A DNA stretch of 56,300 nt from DAORHV01 sp964458645. GTDB lineage: Bacteria; Patescibacteriota; Gracilibacteria; Peribacterales; Peribacteraceae. The notes beneath the pieces are model-generated. The model was not told where the DNA came from. It ran no database searches and saw nothing but the letters and a program-made list of their open reading frames with translations. Below are positions 17,248-25,217 of the stretch, piece after piece. A program made the translations under genes and the position numbers. Each line of letters starts with the position of its first letter. The first letter of the stretch is position 1. Location: assembly GCA_964458645.1 (NCBI GenBank), contig CAYWJU010000012.1:1-56300 (forward strand). The letters are read 5' to 3'.

Positions 17248-18011
17248 TGAACGTCGCCATGTTGCTCACACTGGTGGCTGGAGGTTTTGTTGGAGGCTAC
17301 TACGGTGCAGCGGTTGGCTCTGCAGGGTTAATCAGCGTGCCACTTCTTATTCTGTTCGGCTTTTCGCCATACGCAGCGGTTGCGACCACGCGCCCGGCTG
17401 CGTTCGTTTTGGAATCCATGAGCGCTCTGCGGTACTGGCGCGACGGCAAGTTGTCACCGGAGCATATTCATAAAGGCGTCGTGCTGGGATTCTTCGGCGC
17501 CATCGGCTCCGTTGTCGGCGCGGTGATCATCGGCTCTGTCAGTGATCAGGTTCTGCGCTTGCTGTTCGCATTGGTTATCAGCTCCATGCTGCTGTTCTTG
17601 GTTGCAAAAAAAGATTGGGGCACGCGCGAGCGGCATGAGCGCCAAAAGAACATGGCTACGCTGGCAGTGGTCACGCTGATCACGGGCATTTACGGCGGAT
17701 TCTTCGGCTTCACGTTCGGGACGCTAATGACCGTGGTGCTGGTGTGGTTCGGCTGCACGTTGCTGCAGGGTGCAGCCATGTCTCGCGTGATCGGCATGTT
17801 TACCAGCGTCGCCGCGACAATCGTGTTCATCTCGAAAGGATCGATTGATTACCCCGCTGCGGCCGCACTGGGACTCGGCTTCGGCATCGGTGGGTGGCTG
17901 GGTGCAGGGGCGAGTTCCAAGAAAGGAAATGCATACATTAAGAAGCTCCTGGTGATTGTGGTGGTTGTGTCGGTACTGAAGTTACTGTGGGATTTCTTTG
18001 CCACACGCTAA
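17247..18011 (+). CDS. TauE/SafE (TSUP) family membrane transporter
   Basis: The protein has 254 aa with about eight hydrophobic segments. Two homologous halves each begin with a Gly-rich helix (VAGGFVGGYYGAAVGSAGLISVPLL and TLITGIYGGFFGFTFGTLM), the hallmark of the TSUP family (DUF81). These proteins move sulfite, sulfonates or similar organic anions out of or into the cell; the substrate here is unknown. The start ATG overlaps the upstream stop (TAATG), indicating coupling with the Cys-rich protein. Confidence 0.88.
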   Translation: MNVAMLLTLVAGGFVGGYYGAAVGSAGLISVPLLILFGFSPYAAVATTRPAAFVLESMSALRYWRDGKLSPEHIHKGVVLGFFGAIGSVVGAVIIGSVSDQVLRLLFALVISSMLLFLVAKKDWGTRERHERQKNMATLAVVTLITGIYGGFFGFTFGTLMTVVLVWFGCTLLQGAAMSRVIGMFTSVAATIVFISKGSIDYPAAAALGLGFGIGGWLGAGASSKKGNAYIKKLLVIVVVVSVLKLLWDFFATR

Positions 18012-18017
18012 GAACAC

Positions 18018-18722
18018 TTACGAGATTGTTTTCGTGTTCAGCAGCAAGCCGTCAGGTTTGAGCAAGAATCGCTGCAATGCAATGACGGTTTCCACTTGGC
18101 GCTCCCAGAGCACCGGGTCTTGGGGAGGAAGAGAGGCGTCTTCCACCTGGGGATATTCGCTGGCGCCGAACAGGTCGATGACGACATCATGCTTGCCGAG
18201 AATGTGCGGGTAACGCTGCACCGCTTGGCCGAGGGTGCAGTTGAGTAATTCGACCCGTGTCGCATCACGAACGTCGTCGCACGCGGAATGCATCCGGCAA
18301 ATGCGCTCCATTTGTTCGCGGAACGGACTGTCGCCAAACTCGGCCAGCCTCAGCGCGGCCTCCAACAAGTGCATCGCCGAATCGTAATCCAGTGGATCGA
18401 TGACCAGCGGCAGCGGCTCTCCGGGTTTGCGGAGCGAGGAGTAATAGGTCATGAACTCCGAAACACCCGGGCCGATCTCCGCAAACCGCTTGCCAGTCGC
18501 AGCATGCTCCTCGGCAAAAGCAAGAAGGGGGATATAGCGCTTGTATTCTTCGGTGGTGCGACCGGTGGACAGCGTATGTGTCCGGCGATCTTCGATTGTG
18601 ACACCCAGTGCTTCGTCCGCCAGCGGAATGCGCATCACCTGGAGCACGTACGGATTGGCAGTATCCTGGAGGACGATCTCCGAAATATCCTCGTTACCGA
18701 AAACTCTGGTCTGCAACGGCAT
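18018..18722 (-). CDS. Putative class I methyltransferase-like protein
   Basis: This 234-aa cytoplasmic protein is not placed in a named family. GKRFAEIGPGVSEFMTYY (about residues 78-95) matches motif I of class I SAM methyltransferases (E/D-x-G-x-G). LPLVIDPLDYDSAMHLL could be the acidic second strand, and KHDVVIDLFGASEY the strand-4 motif. It is divergent from the MarR gene and may be its regulatory partner or target. The ATG at 18722 is used: TAGTAT on the minus strand (18731-18736) ends 8 nt before it, with a -35-like TTTACG 17 nt further up. Confidence 0.5.
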   Translation of the reverse strand: MPLQTRVFGNEDISEIVLQDTANPYVLQVMRIPLADEALGVTIEDRRTHTLSTGRTTEEYKRYIPLLAFAEEHAATGKRFAEIGPGVSEFMTYYSSLRKPGEPLPLVIDPLDYDSAMHLLEAALRLAEFGDSPFREQMERICRMHSACDDVRDATRVELLNCTLGQAVQRYPHILGKHDVVIDLFGASEYPQVEDASLPPQDPVLWERQVETVIALQRFLLKPDGLLLNTKTIS

Positions 18723-18793
18723 AGTTGCCAATACTACAAATAGATTTTCTTTTCGTAAAGTTTCACGCGAAGACCTCGCAGGCTTATCGTGAT

Positions 18794-18824
18794 ATACTTG
18801 ACATATACTTTACTAATCAAGTAT
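18794..18824. promoter_or_regulatory. Inverted-repeat operator over the marR-like promoter
   Basis: ATACTTGA (18794-18801) and TCAAGTAT (18817-18824) are perfect 8-bp inverted repeats 15 nt apart. The left arm overlaps the -35 (TTGACA, 18798-18803) and the right arm overlaps the -10 (TATTAT, 18822-18827). A MarR dimer bound here would shut the promoter. The inference is based on position only. Confidence 0.65.
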
Positions 18825-18827
18825 TAT
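18798..18827 (+). promoter_or_regulatory. Promoter of the MarR-family gene, leaderless
   Basis: TTGACA (18798-18803), an 18-nt spacer and TATTAT (18822-18827), followed 6 nt later by the ATG at 18834. Transcription should begin at or within a base or two of the start codon. Confidence 0.75.
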
Positions 18828-18833
18828 GCAAGC

Positions 18834-19262
18834 ATGAAAACCCCATCCCCCGAGTTGACCCTGCTCTTGAATTTGGCCGCCGTGCAAGCGGTGATGAGCC
18901 GCCGTTTCGACGGTAAGCTCGGCAGCCTCGGTCTCACGGAGTTCCTCATCTTGTTTCATTTGGCACGCGTACCGGAGGGCAAGATGCGCCGCATCGACTT
19001 GGCCGAGAACATCGGACTGACGGCATCGGGCGTCACGCGGCTGTTGGCTCCCATGGAGAAAATCGGGTTGGTGAAACGCGAATCCAACGCCGCCGACGCG
19101 CGCGTGAGCCTGGTGAGCATCGCCAAGGGCGGGCGGGAAATGCTGGAGAACTCATTGGAAAACGCCGAGGCGCTGGCGCAGACCGCGTTGGGCTCGGCCA
19201 CCAAGAATGAGCTCGCGCATGCATCCGCATTGCTTTTAAAGCTCGGCGGACGATTGTGGTGA
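18834..19262 (+). CDS. MarR-family transcriptional regulator
   Basis: The protein has 142 aa, the normal MarR length. The winged helix is LGLTEFLILFHLARVPEGKMRRIDLAENIGLTASGVTRLLAPMEKIGLVKRESNAADARVSLVSI (read in parts), with the recognition helix at TASGVTRLLAPME and the wing around NAADAR. Flanking helices at both ends form the dimer interface. An upstream in-frame ATG at 18789 lies before the promoter and is rejected. It probably represses itself through the inverted repeat at 18794-18824, and may also control the divergent methyltransferase-like gene. Confidence 0.9.
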   Translation: MKTPSPELTLLLNLAAVQAVMSRRFDGKLGSLGLTEFLILFHLARVPEGKMRRIDLAENIGLTASGVTRLLAPMEKIGLVKRESNAADARVSLVSIAKGGREMLENSLENAEALAQTALGSATKNELAHASALLLKLGGRLW

Positions 19263-19266
19263 CAGA

Positions 19267-19292
19267 CCGCTCCGGTTTTCGAAGGTGAGCGG
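19267..19292. terminator. Weak hairpin between convergent genes
   Basis: CCGCTC and GAGCGG form a 6-bp stem with a 14-nt loop between the marR-like stop and the convergent gene. There is no T-tract, so terminator function is doubtful. Confidence 0.3.
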
Positions 19293-19305
19293 CAGGCCCG
19301 CTGCG

Positions 19306-19947
19306 TTACCCCGTAACGTCTGCGGTGCCTTTCCGCTTCTTTCGGTACAGAAACCACTGCATGACGATGTGCCGGAGGGCTTGAACCGACTGCAGACGGA
19401 ACTTCCGGAGACCCTCTTCGTTCGTCACGCAATACGCTCCGCCGAAGATCCTGGCGCACTGTTCGGCGGCGTCCTGCGTGCTGTCCGCGGGGACGATTTC
19501 CTCGAACGGCAGCGCATCGCCGTACTGCTCTCGGACCAACGGGACTAGTGTGGGCAACGACCAGAGGTACGTCCTGTCGCTGGTGGATTCGATGGGCGTG
19601 GCCACGTGCAGCTGCGGATTCGGCAACTGAAAACCTTGGGAATGAATGTCGGGGAAATGGGATTTTTGTTCCAGGGTTTTCCGTATGGCATGCAGTTGCG
19701 GCACAAGCATGACCGCACGCGCGTCGCGGCGGATGGCATGAACGCCTTCCTCGAACGAGCCGACATGCCGTATGCGAAGCACCCGGCCCATCTCCGCATG
19801 GGCTTGGCAGAAAATGGTTGCCGCACGATCCGTGCAACTTCCCTGTGTCAGCGAAACGACGGTATCGACATCATCCAATCCCTCGCCTCTGTTGAATGCA
19901 TCGGGCGAAAAGGGCGCAAACCCCATCGCGTGCAATCGCTCATTCAT
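19306..19947 (-). CDS. Prephenate dehydratase-fold (BacA-like) protein
   Basis: The protein has 213 aa. The order of segments fits the periplasmic-binding-like fold of prephenate dehydratase and BacA prephenate decarboxylase: VSLTQGSCTDRAATIFC (in place of LGPxGT-x-S-x-x-A), then RHVGSFEEGVHAIRRDARAVML-VPQ, then VATP, then IVPADSTQDAAEQCARIFGGAYCVTNEEG (STAxAA-like helix and A-I-x-N-E strand). No ACT domain is present. Function may be aromatic amino acid or antibiotic-like metabolite synthesis, but key residues differ, so this is tentative. A -10 box TATAAA (minus strand, 19954-19959) ends 6 nt before the ATG. Confidence 0.4.
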   Translation of the reverse strand: MNERLHAMGFAPFSPDAFNRGEGLDDVDTVVSLTQGSCTDRAATIFCQAHAEMGRVLRIRHVGSFEEGVHAIRRDARAVMLVPQLHAIRKTLEQKSHFPDIHSQGFQLPNPQLHVATPIESTSDRTYLWSLPTLVPLVREQYGDALPFEEIVPADSTQDAAEQCARIFGGAYCVTNEEGLRKFRLQSVQALRHIVMQWFLYRKKRKGTADVTG

Positions 19948-19983
19948 AACATTTTTATACAATGTTTATTTGTAATTGTCGAA

Positions 19984-20058
19984 TGGTAGTCCCGGCAGGA
20001 ATCGAACCTGCATCTACCCCTTAGGAGAGGGTCGTTCTATCCATTGAACTACGGGACC
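19984..20058 (-). tRNA. tRNA-Arg (CCT anticodon)
   Basis: On the minus strand: acceptor GGTCCCG with CGGGACT (terminal G-T pair), discriminator A and encoded CCA. The D-arm is GTTC-AATGGATA-GAAC. The anticodon stem ACCCT/GGGGT holds loop CTCCTAA, giving anticodon CCT (reads AGG). The T-arm is GCAGG-TTCGATT-CCTGC. The full cloverleaf has normal lengths. Confidence 0.95.
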
Positions 20059-20114
20059 ACGGTCTGACGTACGGCAAAAAGAGCGAGTCGGCCCGGCATG
20101 CGCATCCGCGGGGC

Positions 20115-20645
20115 CTATTTCAAAATGACGACCTGCCTACTGTCGCTCGGCAACGAGCCAGCCTTGGCTTTGAACTCACTGACGATCTGGGTGTCCTTGG
20201 CTCCGCAGGCTTTTGCCACGGCCGGAGCATCGATGTCTTTGGTCGGCACAAGCACGACCACGCGCGGGTCGATGGATTCCACCAGCGCGACAGCCTTCTT
20301 CTGGTCATCCGCACGGACAACCAAAACGTCCACGTCTCCCATCAGTTGCAATTCTCCGTCGGTCCAGTCCATGAGCGGCATGTCGACGAAGCCGCAACGG
20401 ATGCCGTCGATGGATGCCGTGTACGACACCTGCTTGCCTGCACCTTGTCCGATTCCGCGCAGCGTCATGTTCTCGAAATCGTATTCACCCGGCCAGCTAA
20501 CAGTCTTCTCGTCGGTCATTACCTCTTCCGGATGGCTGAGCAGTGCATACTTGCCTTTGACAGCCTCTTTCGGAAACAAGGCGAACGTAATCGAATCGCC
20601 TTTGACCGTGCATGCCGAATCTGAATCTGGAGTGAACGTAATCAT
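20115..20645 (-). CDS. Metallo-beta-lactamase-fold-like protein lacking metal motif
   Basis: The 176-aa cytoplasmic protein has strand-rich segments such as YALLSHPEEV, SWPGEYDFENM, YTASIDGIRCGFVDMPLMDWTDG, LMGDVDVLVVRADD and DPRVVVLVPTKD. These follow the layout of the small MBL-fold proteins common in CPR genomes, in which the HxHxDH motif is lost. No metal ligands are visible, so enzymatic activity is unlikely. The ATG at 20645 has a -10 box TACACT (minus strand, 20655-20660) ending 9 nt upstream. It stands alone between the tRNA-Arg and murA units. Confidence 0.5.
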   Translation of the reverse strand: MITFTPDSDSACTVKGDSITFALFPKEAVKGKYALLSHPEEVMTDEKTVSWPGEYDFENMTLRGIGQGAGKQVSYTASIDGIRCGFVDMPLMDWTDGELQLMGDVDVLVVRADDQKKAVALVESIDPRVVVLVPTKDIDAPAVAKACGAKDTQIVSEFKAKAGSLPSDSRQVVILK

Positions 20646-20687
20646 CGTGACTACAGTGTAGCGGCAAAGCCGGAAAGCGGGAAGTGC

Positions 20688-20897
20688 CTAGTCGTTGGTG
20701 GATTCACCTTTGCACTCTGTAATACCTAGTTCTGCCAGGCGGCGCTGCACAAGAGCGCGTTGCTTGGTGCTCAGGCCGTCGGTGCGAACATCGAAGCCCG
20801 TGCCACCTTCGACGTGCTGCACAGGAGCATCGATGCCGTTTTCCGCCAGCATATCGCGCACGCGGCCGACGTTGCCTTTGCTGAAGGATCCTTTCAT
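20688..20897 (-). CDS. Hypothetical protein, 69 aa
   Basis: This small soluble alpha/beta protein (MKGSFSKGNVGRVRDMLAE, GIDAPVQHV, GFDVRTDGLSTKQRALVQRRLAELG) is not recognised. The pattern of strand, helix, strand, helix resembles an ACT or ferredoxin-like half. It is 60 nt downstream of murA on the same strand. The leader holds AATCACCTCCTTCT, a copy of the usual 16S rRNA 3' tail. The longer ORF to 20933 is less likely because it would read through that stretch. Confidence 0.5.
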   Translation of the reverse strand: MKGSFSKGNVGRVRDMLAENGIDAPVQHVEGGTGFDVRTDGLSTKQRALVQRRLAELGITECKGESTND

Positions 20898-20957
20898 GAA
20901 AAATGGGGAAAGAAGGAGGTGATTCTGCCTCACCGCTTTCGCTTGTCAATATTTTAC

Positions 20958-22325
20958 TTACGCGGTCTCGCGCACGATCTTGGCGCCGAGTGTCTTCAGC
21001 TTTAGCTCTAAGCGATCGTAACCGCGCTCAATGTACTGCACATCGGTCACCACCGTTTCACCGCTGGCGATCATACCCGCAAGCACCATGGCGGCACCGG
21101 CACGCACGTCGTTGCTGACCACCGTGCGTCCGCGCAGCGCGGTCGGACCGATAATAAGAGCCTGGTGTGAGTTCAGAATTTCGATCTGGGCGCCCATTTT
21201 CTCCAATTCGTACAAGTACGCCATGCGACCTTCGTACAGACGCTCGAAAATGCGACTGACACCCTTGGCTTGCGTCATGGCCACACCGACCGGCGCAAGC
21301 AAGTCGGTAGGGAAGCCGGGGTAAATGTTCGTCTTCACGGTGAGCGCCGTGAGCGACGACACTTCGCCGTCCACGAACAGCACACCTTCGCCTGAATCGT
21401 AGCGCCACGTACCACCCATGCGGCGAACGGCGTCCAAGAAGGAAAGCAGGTGTGTGGGGTCTAAATTGTGCAGGCGGACTTTGCCATGCGTGCAGAGTGC
21501 TGCCATGACGAAGCTGCCGGCTTCCAAATAGTCCGGCGTCACCGCATGTGAGCATGCTTTCAAATCCGGACGACCGCGCACGACGATGGTATGCGTACCG
21601 GCACCTTCGACTTCGGCACCCATGGCCTTCACCAACTTGGCACAATCTTGCACGTGCGGTTCACCGGCAGCGAGATCGATACGCGTTTCACCTGGCAACA
21701 TGGCGGCGGCAAGAAGCGCGTTCTCGGTGGCAGTGACAGAGAATTCTGGGAGAATGAGGTGGCCGGGGCGCAGTGTGCCGCGCAGCTTCAGGTATTCGTT
21801 GGTGCTCAGATCTTCGGCGCCCATTTGTTGGAATGCGGCAATGTGCGCATGCACCGGGCGCTTGCCGATGACGTCGCCGCCGGGATAGGCCATTTCCACT
21901 TCTCCGAAGCGTGCCAACATGGGGCCGAGCAGCACGATGGACGCGCGGAGCATGGAAACAAGCTCGCGCGGCAACGGACGACTCTGGAGTTTATCGGCGC
22001 GAACTTTCACCGTATTTTCCTCGAAGGACGTTTCGGCACCGAGGTATTGCAAAATCTTCAGCAACACTTCGATGTCACGCAAGCGCGGAACGTTGGTGTA
22101 CGTCATCTCGCCTTCTTTGCACAAAATACTGCCGGCCAGCAGCGGCAAGGCTGCGTTCTTGGAACCGCTAATGACCACGTCGCCTTTCAGCGTGGCTCCG
22201 CCTTGAATACGGTAGCGAATGCTGGCGGCTTCGGCCTGCTTTACAGCCTGTGCGTCCAGGATCAGCTTGCGCTTCGCCTGTTCGGCAATGTCGGCTGCAG
22301 ATGCTCCGGTTTGGGCTGGAGTCAT
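20958..22325 (-). CDS. murA: UDP-N-acetylglucosamine 1-carboxyvinyltransferase
   Basis: MurA adds enolpyruvate from PEP to UDP-GlcNAc, the first committed step of peptidoglycan synthesis. The 455-aa protein has about 35 extra N-terminal residues before the core. SGSKNAALPLLAGSIL holds the catalytic Lys (about residue 56). The mobile loop is ARFGEVEMAYPGGDVIGKRPVHAH: the position of the PEP-binding Cys115 of E. coli is Asp (about residue 151). This natural Cys-to-Asp change is known in mycobacteria and Chlamydia and gives fosfomycin insensitivity. A -10 box TAGAAT (minus strand, 22335-22340) ends 9 nt before the ATG. A 69-aa gene follows. Confidence 0.95.
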   Translation of the reverse strand: MTPAQTGASAADIAEQAKRKLILDAQAVKQAEAASIRYRIQGGATLKGDVVISGSKNAALPLLAGSILCKEGEMTYTNVPRLRDIEVLLKILQYLGAETSFEENTVKVRADKLQSRPLPRELVSMLRASIVLLGPMLARFGEVEMAYPGGDVIGKRPVHAHIAAFQQMGAEDLSTNEYLKLRGTLRPGHLILPEFSVTATENALLAAAMLPGETRIDLAAGEPHVQDCAKLVKAMGAEVEGAGTHTIVVRGRPDLKACSHAVTPDYLEAGSFVMAALCTHGKVRLHNLDPTHLLSFLDAVRRMGGTWRYDSGEGVLFVDGEVSSLTALTVKTNIYPGFPTDLLAPVGVAMTQAKGVSRIFERLYEGRMAYLYELEKMGAQIEILNSHQALIIGPTALRGRTVVSNDVRAGAAMVLAGMIASGETVVTDVQYIERGYDRLELKLKTLGAKIVRETA

Positions 22326-22369
22326 AGAGTGCGTATTCTACTGCCTTTTGTCATAAAAGTCACCAGACC

Positions 22370-22828
22370 CTATATTTTCGCAGAAGTTAGCCCTGAACGC
22401 TTCCGAATCTCCTCCAAAAGGACCTGGAGAAGCAGGAGAGCGGCCCCAATGGTAATAGCACTGTCGGCGACATTGAAAATAGGGAACGTACCCACCTGGA
22501 AATAGTCGGTGACAACGCCGTCGGGCAGCCGGTCGGCAATGTTCGCGAGTGCGCCGGCCAAAATGAGTCCGAAGGCGATTTGATTCAGCCGATGCCCGCG
22601 TTCGCGGTACGCAATGAACGCGACTGCGCACAATGCGGCACCAATGAGCACTTCCTGCCATGGCGACGGCAAATGCACGCCGAATGCAATTCCAGGGTTG
22701 TGCGACAATTGCAATCCAGCGAACGCCCCGATCACAGCGATGCGTTCAGCAAGGAACTGCTGTGCTACCCATGCCGAACCCAAGGCGCAGACAAACGTGA
22801 CGACGATGGTGAAAATGAATGGGAGCAC
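22370..22828 (-). CDS. lspA: Lipoprotein signal peptidase II
   Basis: The protein has 152 aa with four hydrophobic helices. Family motifs are HNPGIAFG (about 43-50), GALANIADRLPDGVVTDYF and FPIFNVADSAI. The catalytic Asp pair is D108 (V-T-D-Y) and D122 (V-A-D-S). LspA cleaves lipoprotein signal peptides in the membrane; the lipoprotein cyclophilin encoded at 25218 is a likely substrate. The start is GTG at 22828: TAGCAT on the minus strand (22835-22840) ends exactly 6 nt before it, matching the spacing of the ATG genes. Confidence 0.93.
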   Translation of the reverse strand: MLPFIFTIVVTFVCALGSAWVAQQFLAERIAVIGAFAGLQLSHNPGIAFGVHLPSPWQEVLIGAALCAVAFIAYRERGHRLNQIAFGLILAGALANIADRLPDGVVTDYFQVGTFPIFNVADSAITIGAALLLLQVLLEEIRKRSGLTSAKI

Positions 22829-22913
22829 GCACGCATGCTAGCCGTAGGCGTCGCCGAAATACAAAGATGTCAACGAGGACAACCGGCTGCCGGTCGGAGT
22901 ATGATGGCGGCCC

Positions 22914-24110
22914 ATGTTCCGTCGTGCGGACTTCCTCCTCCTCGGCATCGCGCTGGGTCTGACCCTCTTTGGTCTGGCCATGATCGGCAGCGTGAGCGTG
23001 TACCAGAGTTACCAGCTCACGCTGGCCAAAGCCGCAGTGCCCTCGAACTCGTTTTATTTGTGGCGCAGCTTCGTGCACGTCATTGCGGCACTGTGCGTCA
23101 TGGGCGCCACGGCATCCATTCCGTATCATTTCTGGGAACGTCATGCGCGTACGCTTTTCTTATTGAACCTGATCTTGCTGATGATGTTGTTCATGCCGGG
23201 CGTGGGCAACGAGTACGGCACGGCGCGCAGCTGGATTCAGTTGGTGGGATTTTCCATCCAGCCATCTGAATTTTTGAAGATCACGATGGTGTTCTACCTC
23301 GCCACCTGGCTCCAGAAACGCGAAGCGGCCATCGCCACGTTCCAAGAAGGATTCATCCCCTTCGTCGTGCTGCTGTGTATTTCCACGTTTTTCGTGGCCA
23401 TTCAACCGGACCTGGGTTCGTTCCTGGTGCTTACCGTCATCGCCTCGCTGATGTTCTTCGTGGCCGGTGGAAACATTTTGCACTTGATGATGGGTGGCAG
23501 CTTATCGGCGCTGCTCAGCCTGCCGATCATTCTGAATAAGGAATACGTCCGCAACCGCTTCACCGTGTTCCTCCACGTGTTGTTCAAGCCCGATGATCAA
23601 ACCTTTAAGGAAGGTATCGGCTTTCAGATTCACCAGGCACTCATTGCCATCGGCAGCGGCGGACTGTTCGGCGTCGGATACGGAAAATCCATTCAGAAAT
23701 TCGGCTACTTGCCGGAGGTACAGTCGGATACGATTTTCGCCGCCATGGCCGAAGAACTCGGCTTCATGCGCCTGCTGATCGTCCTGAGTTTGTATGGCAT
23801 TTTCGTCTATCGCGGATTGAAAATCGCACGCAATGCTCCCGATCGTTTCGGGCTGCTGGTGGGTACCGGCATTACGACGTGGATCGCCTTCCAAGCAATT
23901 TTGAACATCTGCGTGAACCTGTCGCTCTTCCCACTCACCGGACTCACGCTGCCGTTCATCAGCTACGGCGGGTCCTCGCTTATGGCAACGCTGGCCGGCG
24001 TGGGCATCTTGCTGAATATTTCCATGCACAGCCACCAAGAAGACGCGCTGATGCGCCGACGTACGCGCGCCACGCACACCGGTTCCTTGAAGCGCTACAT
24101 TCAAGCATGA
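22914..24110 (+). CDS. ftsW: FtsW/RodA-family peptidoglycan polymerase
   Basis: The protein has 398 aa with about ten membrane segments. SEDS motifs are GTARSWIQLVGFSIQPSEFLK, IQPDLGSFLV, GYLPEVQSDTIFAAMAEELGF (with the essential Asp in S-D-T-I-F), and PFISYGGSSL. SEDS proteins polymerise glycan strands from lipid II. Direct coupling to murG (ATGA overlap) fits FtsW in a division cluster. RodA cannot be excluded from sequence alone. A -10 box TATGAT (22900-22905) ends 8 nt before the ATG. Confidence 0.92.
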   Translation: MFRRADFLLLGIALGLTLFGLAMIGSVSVYQSYQLTLAKAAVPSNSFYLWRSFVHVIAALCVMGATASIPYHFWERHARTLFLLNLILLMMLFMPGVGNEYGTARSWIQLVGFSIQPSEFLKITMVFYLATWLQKREAAIATFQEGFIPFVVLLCISTFFVAIQPDLGSFLVLTVIASLMFFVAGGNILHLMMGGSLSALLSLPIILNKEYVRNRFTVFLHVLFKPDDQTFKEGIGFQIHQALIAIGSGGLFGVGYGKSIQKFGYLPEVQSDTIFAAMAEELGFMRLLIVLSLYGIFVYRGLKIARNAPDRFGLLVGTGITTWIAFQAILNICVNLSLFPLTGLTLPFISYGGSSLMATLAGVGILLNISMHSHQEDALMRRRTRATHTGSLKRYIQA

Positions 24111-25180
24111 GCACACTGACCATTGTCTTTTGCGGCGGAGGAAGCGTGGGGCATATCGCTCCGGCAGTCGCCGTAGCGCGTGCCGCTATGCAACTGAACC
24201 CGGCCGTGCAACCGCTGTTTTTCTGCGCCAAACGCGACGATGAGACAGCGTTCTTGCAAAGCGAGAAGTTGCCATATCGCTGCGTGACGGCAGCCAAGTT
24301 TCCGCGCGGCTTGAGTGTGGGCTGGATGACGTTTCCATTCGTCTTCACATGGTCGCTGATCGCCGCACACCGTCTCTTGAAGGAGGCAAAACCCGCCGCC
24401 ATCTTCAGTAAAGGGGGCTACGTGAGCGCGCCGGTTTGCATCGTGGCCCGCACAATGGGCATACCGATCGTACTGCATGAGTCGGATGCCACGGGCGGCA
24501 TGAGTAATGCAATGGTTGCGCGCATGGCAAAGACGGTCTGTCTTGGTTTCCCGACTGAAACCACAACCCCTCGCAATGCCATTCTCACCGGCAACCCGGT
24601 GCGCCCGGACATCGCCGGGGGATCGACGGATGCCGCAAAGAGAATCACCGGATTTTCCGGCCGGAGGCCGGTCGTGCTGATCATCGGCGGAAGTCAGGGT
24701 TCGCTGGCGATCAACCAAGCCGTGGACGCGAATTTCGAGGCCCTCATCGATATGGCCGACGTCATTCATCTGACGGGCGCCGGAAAGGGAATCAATCGTT
24801 TGCACGCCCGTTACTGGGCGCGACCGTTCGTTACCGAGGAATTGAAGCACCTCTACGCACTCGCAGACGTGGCGGTATCGCGAGCGGGAGCTGGCACACT
24901 CTCTGAGTTGGCGGCCCTTGGGAAGCCGGTGATCGTCGTGCCGTTGCGTGGCGTGGCACAGGATCATCAGCAACGAAATGCGGAGCTGTTGGCGCAGGCC
25001 GGCGCAGCGATCCTACTGCCGCAGCAACGTCTTGCCGAATTACCAACGACGTTACGCGGATTGTTTGCAAACAGCAGTGAACGAGCGGCACTTGGTCAGC
25101 GTCTGCAGGGCTTCTTTCCACCCAATGCGGCAATCGCCATTGCACGCACCGTTCTGGACGCCACCGAGTCGCGGGAATAG
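24107..25180 (+). CDS. murG: Lipid II synthase, UDP-GlcNAc transferase
   Basis: MurG adds GlcNAc to lipid I on the inner face of the membrane. The 357-aa protein starts MSTLTIVFCGGGSVGHIAPAV, the Gly-rich acceptor loop. It has FSKGGYVSAPV, LHESDATGGMSN, TGNPVRPDI and IIGGSQGSLAIN, then the donor-site SRAGAGTLSELAALGKPVIVVPL and Q-D-H-Q-x-x-N-A. The start ATG overlaps the ftsW stop (ATGA), so it is translationally coupled. The longer ORF from 23879 is a read-through of the ftsW region. Confidence 0.95.
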   Translation: MSTLTIVFCGGGSVGHIAPAVAVARAAMQLNPAVQPLFFCAKRDDETAFLQSEKLPYRCVTAAKFPRGLSVGWMTFPFVFTWSLIAAHRLLKEAKPAAIFSKGGYVSAPVCIVARTMGIPIVLHESDATGGMSNAMVARMAKTVCLGFPTETTTPRNAILTGNPVRPDIAGGSTDAAKRITGFSGRRPVVLIIGGSQGSLAINQAVDANFEALIDMADVIHLTGAGKGINRLHARYWARPFVTEELKHLYALADVAVSRAGAGTLSELAALGKPVIVVPLRGVAQDHQQRNAELLAQAGAAILLPQQRLAELPTTLRGLFANSSERAALGQRLQGFFPPNAAIAIARTVLDATESRE

Positions 25181-25217
25181 AATGCGGCTCCATTTTGTTT
25201 CTTTCATCCTCGCTTCC

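Noticed and set aside
24101..24973. 290-aa ORF on the - strand inside murG
   Set aside because: Antisense frame of murG; no recognisable domain.
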